From: CALBJU01 sp965247125
Lineage (GTDB): Bacteria; Bacteroidota; Rhodothermia; Rhodothermales; UBA10348
Length of the DNA stretch: 64,000 bases
Assembly (NCBI GenBank): GCA_965247125.1
Contig: CBDFGO010000003.1
Coordinates: forward strand, 1,860,001 to 1,924,000
Direction of reading: 5' to 3'
Under the pieces are notes generated by a model that saw only the letters and a program-made list of their open reading frames with translations, was not told the origin of the DNA and searched no databases. Positions 17,577-27,162 of the stretch are shown here, in pieces; position 1 is the stretch's first letter, and every line of letters starts with the position of its first letter. Position numbers and translations under genes: made by a program.

Positions 17577-19676
17577 CGGAAGATTACGACACTGCGGGTA
17601 ATCACATTTTCTCCAGCTCTAATGCGTAGTGCGTACAGTCCCGAGGCCAGTCGACTCGTATCAATGCTGTGCTCTGAGGATCCGAGAATCAACATGCCTC
17701 CAGTACCCTCCAAAACTCGCTGCCCGAGTGGGTTCAGAATTCCCCATTGAAGCTCGCCGGACTCCCTCGATTCGAGCTGAATGACGATCTGCCCGGAAGC
17801 TGGATTCGGATAGAGTGCTTGTAGTGAGAGATTCCTGGGAAGGTCAAACCCTTCGGTCGCGGTTCCTTCGAGATACGGGCTACCAATGTTGGTTGAGCGT
17901 CGAATATGCGCCCCGTCAGAGGCGGTAACAGCAAACGTGTAGGGCCCCTGGGTGGTTGTTGGAAGATCAACCGAGTAGGTGAGTTCTGTGAGAGGATCGC
18001 TTACATGCACGATTTCGCCGCTGGGTGCCCTGAAGGCCACCTGGTAAGAGATCGACTGCCCTTCTGGATCAACGGATGCATCCCACATCGCAATCCATGC
18101 TGGGTGCGATCCACCTTTGCCCATGATTCCATCGTAAGCTCTGAAAGCAGTGGGAGGTCGATTATTGCTTCCGCCCTTTTCCAACCAGAGACTCTGATCT
18201 CTGGCCACATCGATCCATACATTTCGGCTTCCATCTGGCCACCGCACGATGAGAGAGTCCGCACTTTCGGTCGTACCCATCCCGAAATGAGCCCCATGGG
18301 CCATGTTCTGGCTCGTAAATCCGTCGCCGGAAGTTATGAGACGGGTCTGGGGCACTCCTTCATTCCAGAGCTCCAATCGAGCGCCTATCGCCATTTTGTT
18401 CGGCGCAGGCTGGATGAGGTTCACTTTCAGAAATCCGTTCGTGCCACCGTCGTTCATGAAGATCCGACTGTAGGGATTCTGGTCTGCTCCGGTGAAATAA
18501 TCAATCCATCCGTCATCGTTAAGATCTGCAACCGCGATGGATAGGTTTTGAAAAACGTCGCTCAGTCCCGATGTGGAATATCGATCGGTAAATGTGCCGT
18601 CACCATTATTGATGTATACGTTTGGCGGAGCAATTCCGTTTGCCACATAGAGGTCATCGAATCCGTCATTGTTGAAGTCTGCGACCGAGGCGCCGAAACT
18701 CAGGCTCAGCGAATCTCCATCCACTCCCGCTAGGGCGGCGACGTCAGAAAAGGTGCCGTCACCATTGTTGTGGTAGAGCAGATTACGGCCCGATCTCCCG
18801 TCCAGAACCAGCATATTTGCAACGTAAACATCCAGGTATCCGTCGTGGTCGTAATCGAGCCAGGAGGCGGCCCAGGCGGCACGATTGCTATCTATGCCGG
18901 CTTCTTGTCCAACTTCTTCAAAAGTGCCGTCTCCGTTGTTTCTGAAGAGAAGGTTTACGGACTTGCTCTGATCCCGCTGAGCACACGCACCTATGAAAAT
19001 ATCCAGATCTCCGTCGTTGTCATAGTCCGCAGCAGCTACTCCATAGGTCTGCACGCTGCTGTCAACTCCAGATTGCGTGGTGAATTCCGTAAACGAACCC
19101 AGCCCATCGCCCAAAAATAACTGATTGTGACCCTTCTCCTCACCGAAGAACAGGTCGAGGGTTCCATCCTCGTTGAAATCGGCGAACAGTGTTCCCTGCC
19201 CCTCCCCCTGGAATACGATACCGACCTGCGGACCGACCTCCTCAAGACGGAGCCCGAACAGGCCTTTGTAGAAATGGCTGCTGTCGTCAGCCAGATCCAT
19301 GACCACCATTTCGAGAAACCCATCGTCGTCGACATCGGCCATTACCGAGCCGAAGATCGTCCGTCCCCAGGCGACGACGGGCAAACTTCCCTGAAGAGTC
19401 ACTTGAAACTCGATACCTAGCTCTGGCAGTGACGATACGAACGATCCATCCTCCTGCTGCAGGTAGAGAATGCCCGGCTCATATATGTCGGCTAGCCCGT
19501 TTCCGTCAACATCGGCGATACTGGCTCCCCATGCGCTGTGTAGCGCCTCATCCTGCGAGTCCAGGAGGTGTGACATCGGAGAACGTCTGTGCTGCGGCGA
19601 GCTCTGCAGACAGCCCCAGAACAACGCTCAGGCACAGTGCCGCTCTAATGTGGATTTTGCTCTTGTACATGTCCAT
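17573..19676 (-). CDS. FG-GAP/ASPIC repeat protein with T9SS sorting domain, apparent frameshift
   Basis: A large exported protein. The open frame 19624-17573 (683 residues) has many FG-GAP/VCBS calcium-binding repeats (DYDNDGDLDIFIG, DLNDDGWIDYFTG), an ASPIC/UnbV domain (about 400-475, LELWNEGVPQTRLITSGDGF, VRWPDGS) and a C-terminal type A T9SS sorting domain (ALYPNPASGQ to the end). The signal peptide is in another frame starting at 19670 or 19676 (MYKSKIHIRAALCLSVVLGL) and runs to AQTFSDVTPPGLAG before a TGA at 19548-19550. Removing one G of the GG at 19552-19553 joins them as PPGLADEALHSAWGAS, a normal ASPIC beginning. So the gene is broken by one base, really or through an assembly error. 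Confidence 0.8.
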
Positions 19677-19822
19677 GATATCGGCTGATTGAATGCCTTC
19701 TATACCGATTGATACCACCCGGAAGGCCTCCAATGCTCGATATTTGCTGAGTACTCCAGTGCCATTCTGAAGATCGGCCCTCTGGGGCGGCCTGGCCAGC
19801 CGGAAATAACGCCCAAAACCGG

Positions 19823-19855
19823 TGAAGGCCGGCGATCAAAGATCGCCGGCCTTCA
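19823..19855 (-). terminator. Strong hairpin terminator after the BNR/T9SS gene
   Basis: TGAAGGCCGGCGATC (19823-19837) and GATCGCCGGCCTTCA (19841-19855) form a perfect 15-bp stem with an AAA loop. It lies 29 bp beyond the stop of the minus-strand gene ending at 19885. On the minus strand a short GGTTTTGG follows. It also separates that gene from the downstream FG-GAP gene. Confidence 0.75.
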
Positions 19856-19884
19856 TCCGGATCATCCAGGATGTGAGTCTTTTG

Positions 19885-22119
19885 TTATTTCAACAGAATC
19901 ATTTTCTGGCTGATAGATCCGTTTGGCGTCGACAAGCGGTATAGATACATACCACTCGGTAGTGCAGACGCCTGGAACGTGATCTGATGCTGACCCGCGG
20001 TCAGTGGTCCGTTCACCAGCGTGGCTACGCGCCGGCCGAGCATATCGAATACGACTAGATTCAAATTCTGCGTTGCAGGAAGTGTAAACCGTATCGAGGT
20101 GGTCGGATTGAACGGGTTCGGATAGTTCTGATCCAGTGAGAAGGAACTCGGAAGTTCGTTCTCCAACTCATCCACGTCAACGGAACTAATTATACTGTTG
20201 TTGTAGCTGTATGAACTGGTTGAGCCGTTTTCAAAGAGAATGTATACCATCCCATCCGATACCGTCATATCAAAGACGTTTCCAGTTTTCAGGGCAAACT
20301 CCGCAAGCGAGAACGCTTGCCAGTCCAGTGAGGACCACACCCCTTGACCCCAGGTGGAAGCGAATAACGCCCCATCCTCGTCAAAAGCGATGTTCCGGAT
20401 TTCTGGCGGATTGGTCGGGAATGGGAACGCGCTGTTCAGACCGGTCCAGTTGTCACCATCGTCAGAGGAATAGAAGATTCCTTTCGCGGTACCAACAAAC
20501 AAGTTACCAGAAATCGGATCGAGTTCGATGTCGAAAATGTACCCGTTACCCAGGTCGTTTCCATCAGGACGCTGCCAGGTTTCGGCAAAGTCCTGGGTGA
20601 CGTAGAGCGAATCGCCAAACGTACCGGCATACACTTTACCGGGAACTGTCGGATCTGCTTCCAGCGCAAATGCGGTGTCGGCTGAACCAAGAGGCAGCTG
20701 TTTTGACTTCTGCCAGGTCACGCCGCGGTCAAACGAACGATACACGTCACCGTTATTGGCCGAAATATAGAGCGTACCGAGAATATCTTCCGTAATAGCG
20801 TAGATCTGTGCATATCCGTCAGGAAGGCCGTCAGGAGCGCCTCCAAGGCCTCCAGAGAGGTCAACCTCAGCGCTTTCCCAGGTCTGACCACCATCATCAC
20901 TGAAGTAGAGACCATCAAAGCCCCATGAGGTCAGCCAGATGCGACTTGCGGAGTCCTGAAAGAGATCAGTGATCACGAGTGGAAGGAAGAGACCATCAGT
21001 GTTTGGAAGGCCTTCACCACAGCTGTACCAGAGGTTACCAAGACCACCGTCCCAGCCCACTGCTGCGTTGGTATCAGGCACACGGCACAACATGGCGCCA
21101 ATATTTCCAGTCGCTGGATCATTCGCTCCCGCATACAGACCCACCATATAACGTGGTCCGGCTTCTGTTTCAAAGAACAGCGAGGCCTGAATGGCTGCTT
21201 TTACAGGGAATCCGAATACGTCCAACACATCCAGGTCAACGTGACCGAAGTGTTCGAGAGTATCACCGCCATTGTCCACAAACTGATCCACGGTGGCATC
21301 TTCGTTCAGAATGGAGGCATAATTGTGCACGTCATCGGTAGTGATCAGCGTGTTCACAATAACCGTGTAGGTCATGCTGATGGAGTCACCAGCTGCGAGA
21401 GCAGACACGTCATCAATAAGCCACAGCATGGCCGTATTGCTTCCTGCAACCTGAACGGTACCGCTTTCTACAACCACGCTCTGTTCCACGAGGGAAAGGC
21501 GATGGTCAATCACGTCAGTGATCCAAGCAGGTGTTGAGGTCAGATCTATCGGCCCGCCACCGTCATTTCGGACAGTCACTCGATATTCGATGTCGTCACC
21601 TGGATGGGCTCCATCTGCTGCGAATCCAATCAGTTCCTTGCGGATTCCGAGATCATCGGCACCAAGGTCATCTGCTTCCTCTTCCATTGCAGCCCATGTG
21701 ACGGCATCAAATCCTGTAATGGTTCCGGCTGTTATTGAGCCGGCGGGAAGGCCACCGCCACCCGTGATCAAACCAGGATCACAACTCGAATGTGTGTCGG
21801 CACAATCAATGAAGATCCAGTCGTCGGCAAATTCCGAGCCCCCATCAGCGGTGATCGGGAAATCAGTAGAAGGACGGACCACAAAATAATCGTCGGAATC
21901 ATCTACAGCTTCGCTGCCACCAAACATGTTAATACTTAACAACAGATCCGGCGCATTGCCGTCTTCTGTGAACACAGTGAAAACGTCATCTCCAGTGTCT
22001 AAAGAACCACCACCACCACCGGTATCATCTGAGCCGTAGATGTTGACTGTTTTTTTAGTTCGCGAAGTTGATTTCCTCAAAGGTCGCATTCTGTCCACTG
22101 TTGACCTGAAACGTCTCAA
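19885..22119 (-). CDS. BNR-repeat / DUF11-like protein with T9SS sorting domain (C-terminal half)
   Basis: A 744-codon frame without a credible start: its first 20 or so codons are the alternative frame of the preceding gene, and true sequence begins near TKKTVNIYGSDDTGGGGG. It contains a DUF11-like Ig domain (about 165-270, DDIEYRVTVRNDGGG), then BNR/sialidase-like propeller repeats with Asp boxes (FSDDGGQTWESAE, SFDRGVTWQKS, SSDDGDNWTGL), and ends in a T9SS type A domain (DQNYPNPFNPTTSIRF to the C-terminus). It has no signal peptide. Deleting one A in GAACT just before the stop of the upstream frame would fuse both halves as EEINFATKKTVNIYG. I read it as the C-terminal half of one surface protein. 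Confidence 0.75.
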   Translation of the reverse strand: MRRFRSTVDRMRPLRKSTSRTKKTVNIYGSDDTGGGGGSLDTGDDVFTVFTEDGNAPDLLLSINMFGGSEAVDDSDDYFVVRPSTDFPITADGGSEFADDWIFIDCADTHSSCDPGLITGGGGLPAGSITAGTITGFDAVTWAAMEEEADDLGADDLGIRKELIGFAADGAHPGDDIEYRVTVRNDGGGPIDLTSTPAWITDVIDHRLSLVEQSVVVESGTVQVAGSNTAMLWLIDDVSALAAGDSISMTYTVIVNTLITTDDVHNYASILNEDATVDQFVDNGGDTLEHFGHVDLDVLDVFGFPVKAAIQASLFFETEAGPRYMVGLYAGANDPATGNIGAMLCRVPDTNAAVGWDGGLGNLWYSCGEGLPNTDGLFLPLVITDLFQDSASRIWLTSWGFDGLYFSDDGGQTWESAEVDLSGGLGGAPDGLPDGYAQIYAITEDILGTLYISANNGDVYRSFDRGVTWQKSKQLPLGSADTAFALEADPTVPGKVYAGTFGDSLYVTQDFAETWQRPDGNDLGNGYIFDIELDPISGNLFVGTAKGIFYSSDDGDNWTGLNSAFPFPTNPPEIRNIAFDEDGALFASTWGQGVWSSLDWQAFSLAEFALKTGNVFDMTVSDGMVYILFENGSTSSYSYNNSIISSVDVDELENELPSSFSLDQNYPNPFNPTTSIRFTLPATQNLNLVVFDMLGRRVATLVNGPLTAGQHQITFQASALPSGMYLYRLSTPNGSISQKMILLK

Positions 22120-23840
22120 ATCCGAAACGGAAAGGACCGTTTATAATGTTGATTTCATTATTCGTGTCGTCTGGAGCGATGATTGAATATTCACCATTGA
22201 CGATGATCAGGTCATCGATAGGCTCAAGATCGGTGAATGCAATTGAAGTCGTTGTACCAGATGAAAACGTTGCTGGAGCAAGATCGGGACCAGCGCCCGG
22301 CTCGAAGTAGATCGTACCTGAAGAAGGGCCTGACATGTCAAAGGTCTGATCGGTGACCTGTTCATCACCGCGCAAGACAATTTTGTCAAATCCACCCTTG
22401 CCGTCAAAATCGACTCCCGGGTCAACCAACGGAAGCGGGTTCCCGTTGTTGAAATCAATTGTCAGAAGGTCATTTCCTTCCGTTCCGTCCAGAACTATTT
22501 CCGTGACTCCGTCAGTTGAAAGATCAGACAGGGCCCCATCAAACAGCAGTCGGGCACCCTGACGTAAGTTGAGATCACCGGCGCTATCGAGAGATACCTT
22601 GTAACTCGCCGTCGTACCCTGTGCTTCAACACTGATCTTGAACAGATCTGGGGCGGGACCACTCGTTAATTCAAGATGCACGATCGTTGCGGTGTCATCC
22701 GAGTTGTCTTTGGCTTCGGTCTCATCCTCAAAATAGATGTCCGAACCCGGTCCGAAGAATGAGGGATGCAGCGTTTTGAAGAAGTCTGCCAGAAGCAGCT
22801 CAGCAATCGTTGCTTTCCGGTCAATATTGGTTACGTAAGCGACAACTTCGCCAATCATGTCGGCATTCAGTTCATTGACCTGAGAATCACCGATTCCGAT
22901 TATCACGCCGTTTTCCATGTCGCCATCGACAGCATCTCCGGCATATACGTTGTCTTCAAGCAACGCACCATTATTGGGAAGCGAGTTTTCGTCATCCTGA
23001 ACGATATTTACCCCAACAGATGCTTCCACACCATTTACATCGAAGGAAAAGTTGTCTTCGTTCTGTCCAATGGCCAGTTCGTCAAATAGATTGTCATGGA
23101 CCCAGATGCCACAGTCAAATTTATCCAGCGTCGAACAGAATTCGCTCTCACCCTCGATTCCTTCCAGGAAAATACCCATTCCAGCCGTTTGGTTTGATCC
23201 AGCAAGAGCCAGCCCACCCAGCTCGAAGATCAGGTTATTCCCGACTTCATTTCCTGTCATGCTGACTGTGCCGTCCGAAGTCTGGGAATCGCCGTAAATA
23301 CCGAAGGAAAAATTGAAGATCGACGCAGTGTTCTCGAAATCGATTTCTTCTATGATATTGAATTCAATCGTCCAACGATCCCATCCACCTGTGAGGATCT
23401 TGATACCGGCCCATGTATCACCAGGATCTCCAACAATGTCAAGACCCTGGATGATCACATTGTCCGCACCAATTCCGAAGATGTATTCACCACCTCCCGA
23501 TACACCGACGCAAGCTTCAGCGACATGACAACCGGCTGCGTAGGAGGTACGGGCAGTGGGGTCAGAAGCTGGGAGGGGGCCTTCAATCGTTATGAAATCC
23601 AGAGTGATATCGATTTCGTCTTCTGGGTAATCTCCAGCTGCAACCTCGATAGTATCTCCCTGGTCTGCCACGGACAACGCATAGGTAATCGTCAGGCATG
23701 GGGAACCGGGTGCAAGACAATCACCTACATCGGCCCCACCGGTGTCATCTACGTAGCGGATGGCGGCAAATGCACTGCTGGTCGCGAGAACAGCGAAGAA
23801 CAGCGAAGAACAGCGCAAAAATAGTAGCTTTGAATTTCAT
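22055..23840 (-). CDS. Exported beta-helix protein (N-terminal half) with a repeat-disrupted signal peptide
   Basis: The long frame (23818-22055) encodes an exported protein whose N-terminal part resembles right-handed beta-helix/pectate-lyase-like repeats (DDTGGADVGDCLAPGSPC, ITYALSVADQGDTIEVAAG). It stops at ...EEINFAN without a T9SS domain. The only start in that frame is TTG 23818. An ATG at 23840 in another frame begins a better signal peptide, MKFKATIFALFFAVL. Between them lies a 10-bp tandem repeat (GAACAGCGAA on the plus strand, 23788-23815, 2.8 copies). With one copy fewer the frames join as FALFFAVLATSSAFAAIRYV. It overlaps the following frame by 65 bp and probably forms one protein with it. 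Confidence 0.72.
23788..23815 (-). repeat. 10-bp tandem repeat inside a signal-peptide coding region
   Basis: Plus-strand unit GAACAGCGAA occurs at 23788-23797 and 23798-23807, with an 8-base partial copy at 23808-23815. A 10-bp unit is not a multiple of three, so copy-number change shifts the reading frame between the ATG at 23840 and the body of the gene. The present copy number puts them out of frame by one base. Confidence 0.85.
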
Positions 23841-24106
23841 TCGTATAGCGTCCCCTTTCGGATAACGTAGCGTCTGGGCAATTAAATAGTTCAAGGAGAA
23901 TCCCTCAAACATCCCTAAAACACTCGTTTTGGGCTATTTGGCGGGATTATCTACCTCAGCTATCTACGGATTACGAGTAATAACCCGATTTTTGCGCTAC
24001 GCCTGAAAAAATATTTAACTTTTTTCAGAACGACCGGGGATCGACCATAAAAGGGCTTTTATGGCACATCTCCAACCGATTTCCCTCATGTCACAATACT
24101 CGGACG
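23841..24106. other. 266-bp intergenic region with two palindromes
   Basis: AT-rich spacer between two minus-strand genes. CTGAAAAAA (24003-24011) pairs with TTTTTTCAG (24020-24028), a 9-bp stem with 8-nt loop. CCATAAAAG (24045-24053) pairs with CTTTTATGG (24056-24064), a 9-bp stem with GG between. Either could end transcription of the PD40 gene (stop at 24107) or serve as an operator for the downstream exported gene. No gene is visible. Confidence 0.5.
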
Positions 24107-25237
24107 CTAGTCCACCCATTCAGCAACGAAAACGTTCGTGTCTCTGGTCTCGGTTCTGGAAGCATTTCGGTTGCTGGAAAACGCAATCTTTGTGCCGTCG
24201 AAAGAGAACATGGGAAAAGCATCGAAGGTGCCCGAGTAGGTTACCTGCTCAAGACCCGTTCCATCGGTATTGATGAGGAACAGGTCGAACAACCTGCCCC
24301 CTTGCTCCATCGAATGATGATTGGTCGTGAAGATAATCTGCTCTCCAGATGGGTGGAAAAATGGCGCCCAGTTCGCACCGGGAAGATCGGTGACCTGCCG
24401 GGCGTCGCTGCCGTCGATATTTGCCACGTAAAGATTCAATGCTGCTGGCTCTACGAATCCGTCTTGCAGAAGCCCCCGATACACATCGGCCTCCTCGCCC
24501 TCAGGGCGTGAAGCACGCCAGACAATCTTGCTAGAGTCCCTGGAGAAAAATGCCCCGCCATCATATCCCAGTGTATCGGTCAATTGAAGCACATCTCCGG
24601 ATTCGATCTCAAAGCGCCACAATTCCAGATCACCGGACCGGGTCGAGGTGAAGATGATGTACTTGCCGTCCGGCGAAACGGTCGCCTCCGCGTCGTATCC
24701 CTCGCCCCCGATCAACCGCTCAATACCTGACCCGTCTCCGTTCGCTATATATATATCGTATGATTCGTAGATCGGCCAGACATATCGGCCCTGCTCGAAC
24801 ATGGCGGTGGGCGGGCATTCCTTCGCTGCTGAATGGGTAGACCCGAAGACAATACGACCATCCGGCAGAAAATAGCTGCACGTCGTTCGGCCCATGCCTG
24901 TGGAGACCAGCTTGTAGTTGGCAGGGTCTCCATTTCCGGTTGAAGCGGGGTCCACCACATAAATCTGGTCGCATCCCTGATCGTTGATCTCGCTCCAGTC
25001 ACTCTGGAAAATGAGATTGGAATCGTCAAAATTCCAGTAAGCTTCGGCGTTATTCCCGCCGAAGGTGAGCTGCTTCACATTCCGAAAATGCGATTCGTTT
25101 TCGAACCGGAGCGAGTCCTGGGATGCGTCATACGCTTCTGGTAAATCGGTGTGCTCGCCGGTATTGCACGCTCCGAGCCCCGCCGAAAACAAAATTGCGA
25201 TGGCGCCGAATCCAATGAATCTGGAAAGAGTTCTCAT
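24107..25237 (-). CDS. PD40/TolB-like beta-propeller lipoprotein
   Basis: A 376-residue lipoprotein. I start at 25237 (MRTLSRFIGFGAIAILFSAG), where the signal ends in a lipobox GLGAC with Cys at residue 24 or so; the frame is open a further 133 codons upstream, but those residues look like noise and precede the signal peptide. The body has WD40-like PD40 repeats (FSPDG-type strands: ATVSPDGKYIIFTSTRSGD, FFSRDSSKIVWRAS, FHPSGEQIIFTTNH, FSFDGTKIAFSSNR), a TolB-like propeller. Such lipoproteins face the periplasm or the surface and usually mediate protein-protein contacts. Divergent from the thioredoxin gene at 25340. The substrate or partner is not evident. Confidence 0.85.
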   Translation of the reverse strand: MRTLSRFIGFGAIAILFSAGLGACNTGEHTDLPEAYDASQDSLRFENESHFRNVKQLTFGGNNAEAYWNFDDSNLIFQSDWSEINDQGCDQIYVVDPASTGNGDPANYKLVSTGMGRTTCSYFLPDGRIVFGSTHSAAKECPPTAMFEQGRYVWPIYESYDIYIANGDGSGIERLIGGEGYDAEATVSPDGKYIIFTSTRSGDLELWRFEIESGDVLQLTDTLGYDGGAFFSRDSSKIVWRASRPEGEEADVYRGLLQDGFVEPAALNLYVANIDGSDARQVTDLPGANWAPFFHPSGEQIIFTTNHHSMEQGGRLFDLFLINTDGTGLEQVTYSGTFDAFPMFSFDGTKIAFSSNRNASRTETRDTNVFVAEWVD

Positions 25238-25339
25238 GAGGAGTGATTTTAGGAATGTGATTCCGATCAGATTTTTATTGCTGACGGTATAACATTGTAT
25301 AGAATTGCTGAGATTATTTAAACCAAAATTACGCTCTGG

Positions 25340-26146
25340 ATGGGATTCGAGGTTCAAAGCTTTGAAGAAGAAGTAATCGAGGCCAGCCACAAAAAGCCCG
25401 TAGTGGTCGATTTTTGGGCTCCGTGGTGTGGGCCGTGCCGCGTACTCGGTCCAGTGATCGAGAAACTGGCTGGGGAGCAGTCGGATTTGTGGGATCTCGT
25501 CAAAGTAAATTCTGACGATCATCCAGAAATTTCCACCCGCTTTGAAATCAAGGGAATTCCAGCCGTGAAGATGTTCGTCGGTGGGGTGGTTGTAGACGAA
25601 TTCACTGGATCGCTTCCTGAGCCTGCCATCCGGCAATGGCTGGAAAAGGCACTACCTAGCGAGGCGAAAAATCTTCTTCGTGAGGCTGAACACCTTTTGG
25701 ATGTGGGAGACCGTGTCGCGGCCGGTGAGCTTCTGGATCGGGTGCTGGAAAACGAACCTACGAATCCGACGGCCGCAGGGCTTCGCGCCGGCTTGCTCGC
25801 TTTTTCTGATCCCGCCAGGGCTCGTCTACTCGCCCAAATCGCAATGACCGGCGAGCCCAGAGTGGTCCAGATAGCCTCAGCGGTTACGAGCCTTTCCGAA
25901 TTGCTCCAGAAAAATGAGCTGGACGACTCCGCAGAGGGATCTCAGGAGTATGTTGCCGCGGTCAAAGCCCTGCAGGAAGACAGGCTAAACGACGCCTTTC
26001 CGCTGCTCATTGAGGTTCTCAAGAAAAACAGGTATTTGCACGACGACGCGGCCCGGAAACTGGGTGTGTCCGTGTTTACGATACTCGGACCCGGTCACCC
26101 GGCGACGCGGGCCTATCGTCGAACCTTCGACATGTGGCTCTACTAG
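25340..26146 (+). CDS. Thioredoxin-TPR chaperone (CnoX/YbbN-like)
   Basis: A 268-residue cytoplasmic protein. The N-terminal thioredoxin domain (1-108) has an intact WCGPC site (Cys30, Cys33) and a cis-Pro loop (KGIPAVKMF). A helical TPR-like region follows (about 115-265, LLREAEHLLDVGDRVAAGEL, GHPATRAYRRTFDMWLY). The architecture is that of CnoX/YbbN, which protects substrates from oxidative aggregation and hands them to GroEL. Its TAG stop shares CTAG (26143-26146) with the stop of arsM on the other strand. Confidence 0.88.
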   Translation: MGFEVQSFEEEVIEASHKKPVVVDFWAPWCGPCRVLGPVIEKLAGEQSDLWDLVKVNSDDHPEISTRFEIKGIPAVKMFVGGVVVDEFTGSLPEPAIRQWLEKALPSEAKNLLREAEHLLDVGDRVAAGELLDRVLENEPTNPTAAGLRAGLLAFSDPARARLLAQIAMTGEPRVVQIASAVTSLSELLQKNELDDSAEGSQEYVAAVKALQEDRLNDAFPLLIEVLKKNRYLHDDAARKLGVSVFTILGPGHPATRAYRRTFDMWLY

Positions 26147-27144
26147 GGCCGCGTCCCGCTGAGTGTAATGCTCAGGATCGCAGCCTTTGAAGCCCTGAAG
26201 ACCGCTATTTCGTCCTCGGAGGCAACTCCCCGGAGATCTTCGTCAGAAAGCTCGATGACCCGCTCCTTTTGAACTTGAACATCTGTGAAACCCAGGTCGG
26301 AGACAACCTGCAGATATTCTGTTTTAGTGATCGCACCGGACACGCAACCGGCATACATTTCAGCCGATTCTTGAATAGCCGGCGGTAGATCACCCTCGAG
26401 CACGATGTCCGATATCGCGAAGGATCCCGTTTCTCGAAGGACCCGAAATATCTCCGAAAAGGCCCGCCGTTTGTCCGGGACCAGATTTATCACGCAGTTT
26501 GAGATGATCCGATCGAACGATCCGTCATCAAAAGGCATGGATTCAATATCTCCCTCCAAAAACCGGACGTTTTGGTAGCCGAGCTCGTCCGCATTTTTTC
26601 GAGCCAATTCGACCATCTCGCTTGTGAAATCCAGTCCGGTCACGGTTCCGGTATCCCCAACGCTTTTTCGAGCGATGAAAACGTCGATTCCGGCTCCGGA
26701 GCCCAGATCAAGGACATCGTGGCCTTCCTGCAGGTCGGCCACCTCAGTCGGAATTCCGCAACCCAACTGAAGGTCCGCATCTTCTTGATAGCCTTCGGCT
26801 CCCTCATAGGCATCCCCTATAAAGACTGCCTCGTCTCCGCAGCCGCAACCGCCCGTGGATGTGACCACGGCCGCATATTTCTTCCTCACCTGCTCTTTGA
26901 TGCCCTCACTCGAGGATTCCAGTTTATCAGAGGTGCAGCAGCCGGGCTCTCCGGGTGTGCAGCACGCCTCGCCTTCTTCCGCATCCTCGGCGGCAGCACA
27001 ACATGGCTCTCCCTCAGAGCGCCTTTCGGTCGGACTGCAGCACGATTCGGTTTCGTTGATTTGTCCCTTCGGTTCGCAGCAAGGCTCGTTCCGGGTCATG
27101 GTGACCTCGTTACAGCAATTATCGTATGTGACAGTGAGCGTCAT
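26143..27144 (-). CDS. arsM: Arsenite methyltransferase ArsM with Cys-Cys repeat N-terminus
   Basis: A 333-residue SAM-dependent methyltransferase converting As(III) to methylated arsenicals. The SAM motif is LDLGSGAG (145-152), followed by LDFTSEMVELARKNA. The conserved cysteines are the GGCGCG pair (Cys100/102), Cys217 (ISNCVINLVPDK) and Cys267 (YAGCVSGA). What is unusual is residues 1-75: six Cys-Cys pairs at 10/11, 22/23, 35/36, 48/49, 61/62 and 69/70, most 13 residues apart, in acidic linkers rich in Glu, Pro and Gly. This looks like a metal- or arsenic-binding tail. It follows arsR by 18 bp on the same strand. An internal Met at residue 16 is the alternative start. Confidence 0.92.
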   Translation of the reverse strand: MTLTVTYDNCCNEVTMTRNEPCCEPKGQINETESCCSPTERRSEGEPCCAAAEDAEEGEACCTPGEPGCCTSDKLESSSEGIKEQVRKKYAAVVTSTGGCGCGDEAVFIGDAYEGAEGYQEDADLQLGCGIPTEVADLQEGHDVLDLGSGAGIDVFIARKSVGDTGTVTGLDFTSEMVELARKNADELGYQNVRFLEGDIESMPFDDGSFDRIISNCVINLVPDKRRAFSEIFRVLRETGSFAISDIVLEGDLPPAIQESAEMYAGCVSGAITKTEYLQVVSDLGFTDVQVQKERVIELSDEDLRGVASEDEIAVFRASKAAILSITLSGTRP

Positions 27145-27162
27145 GATATATATCCTCTTGTT

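Noticed and set aside
22025..22060. Programmed -1 frameshift at the A7 tract
   Set aside because: The upstream frame already stops at the TAA that begins the A tract, so ribosomes would not reach a classical slippery site in that frame. A single-base indel before it is simpler.
24107..25636. 509-codon version of the PD40 lipoprotein
   Set aside because: The first 133 codons lack similarity and precede a perfect lipoprotein signal peptide at 25237.
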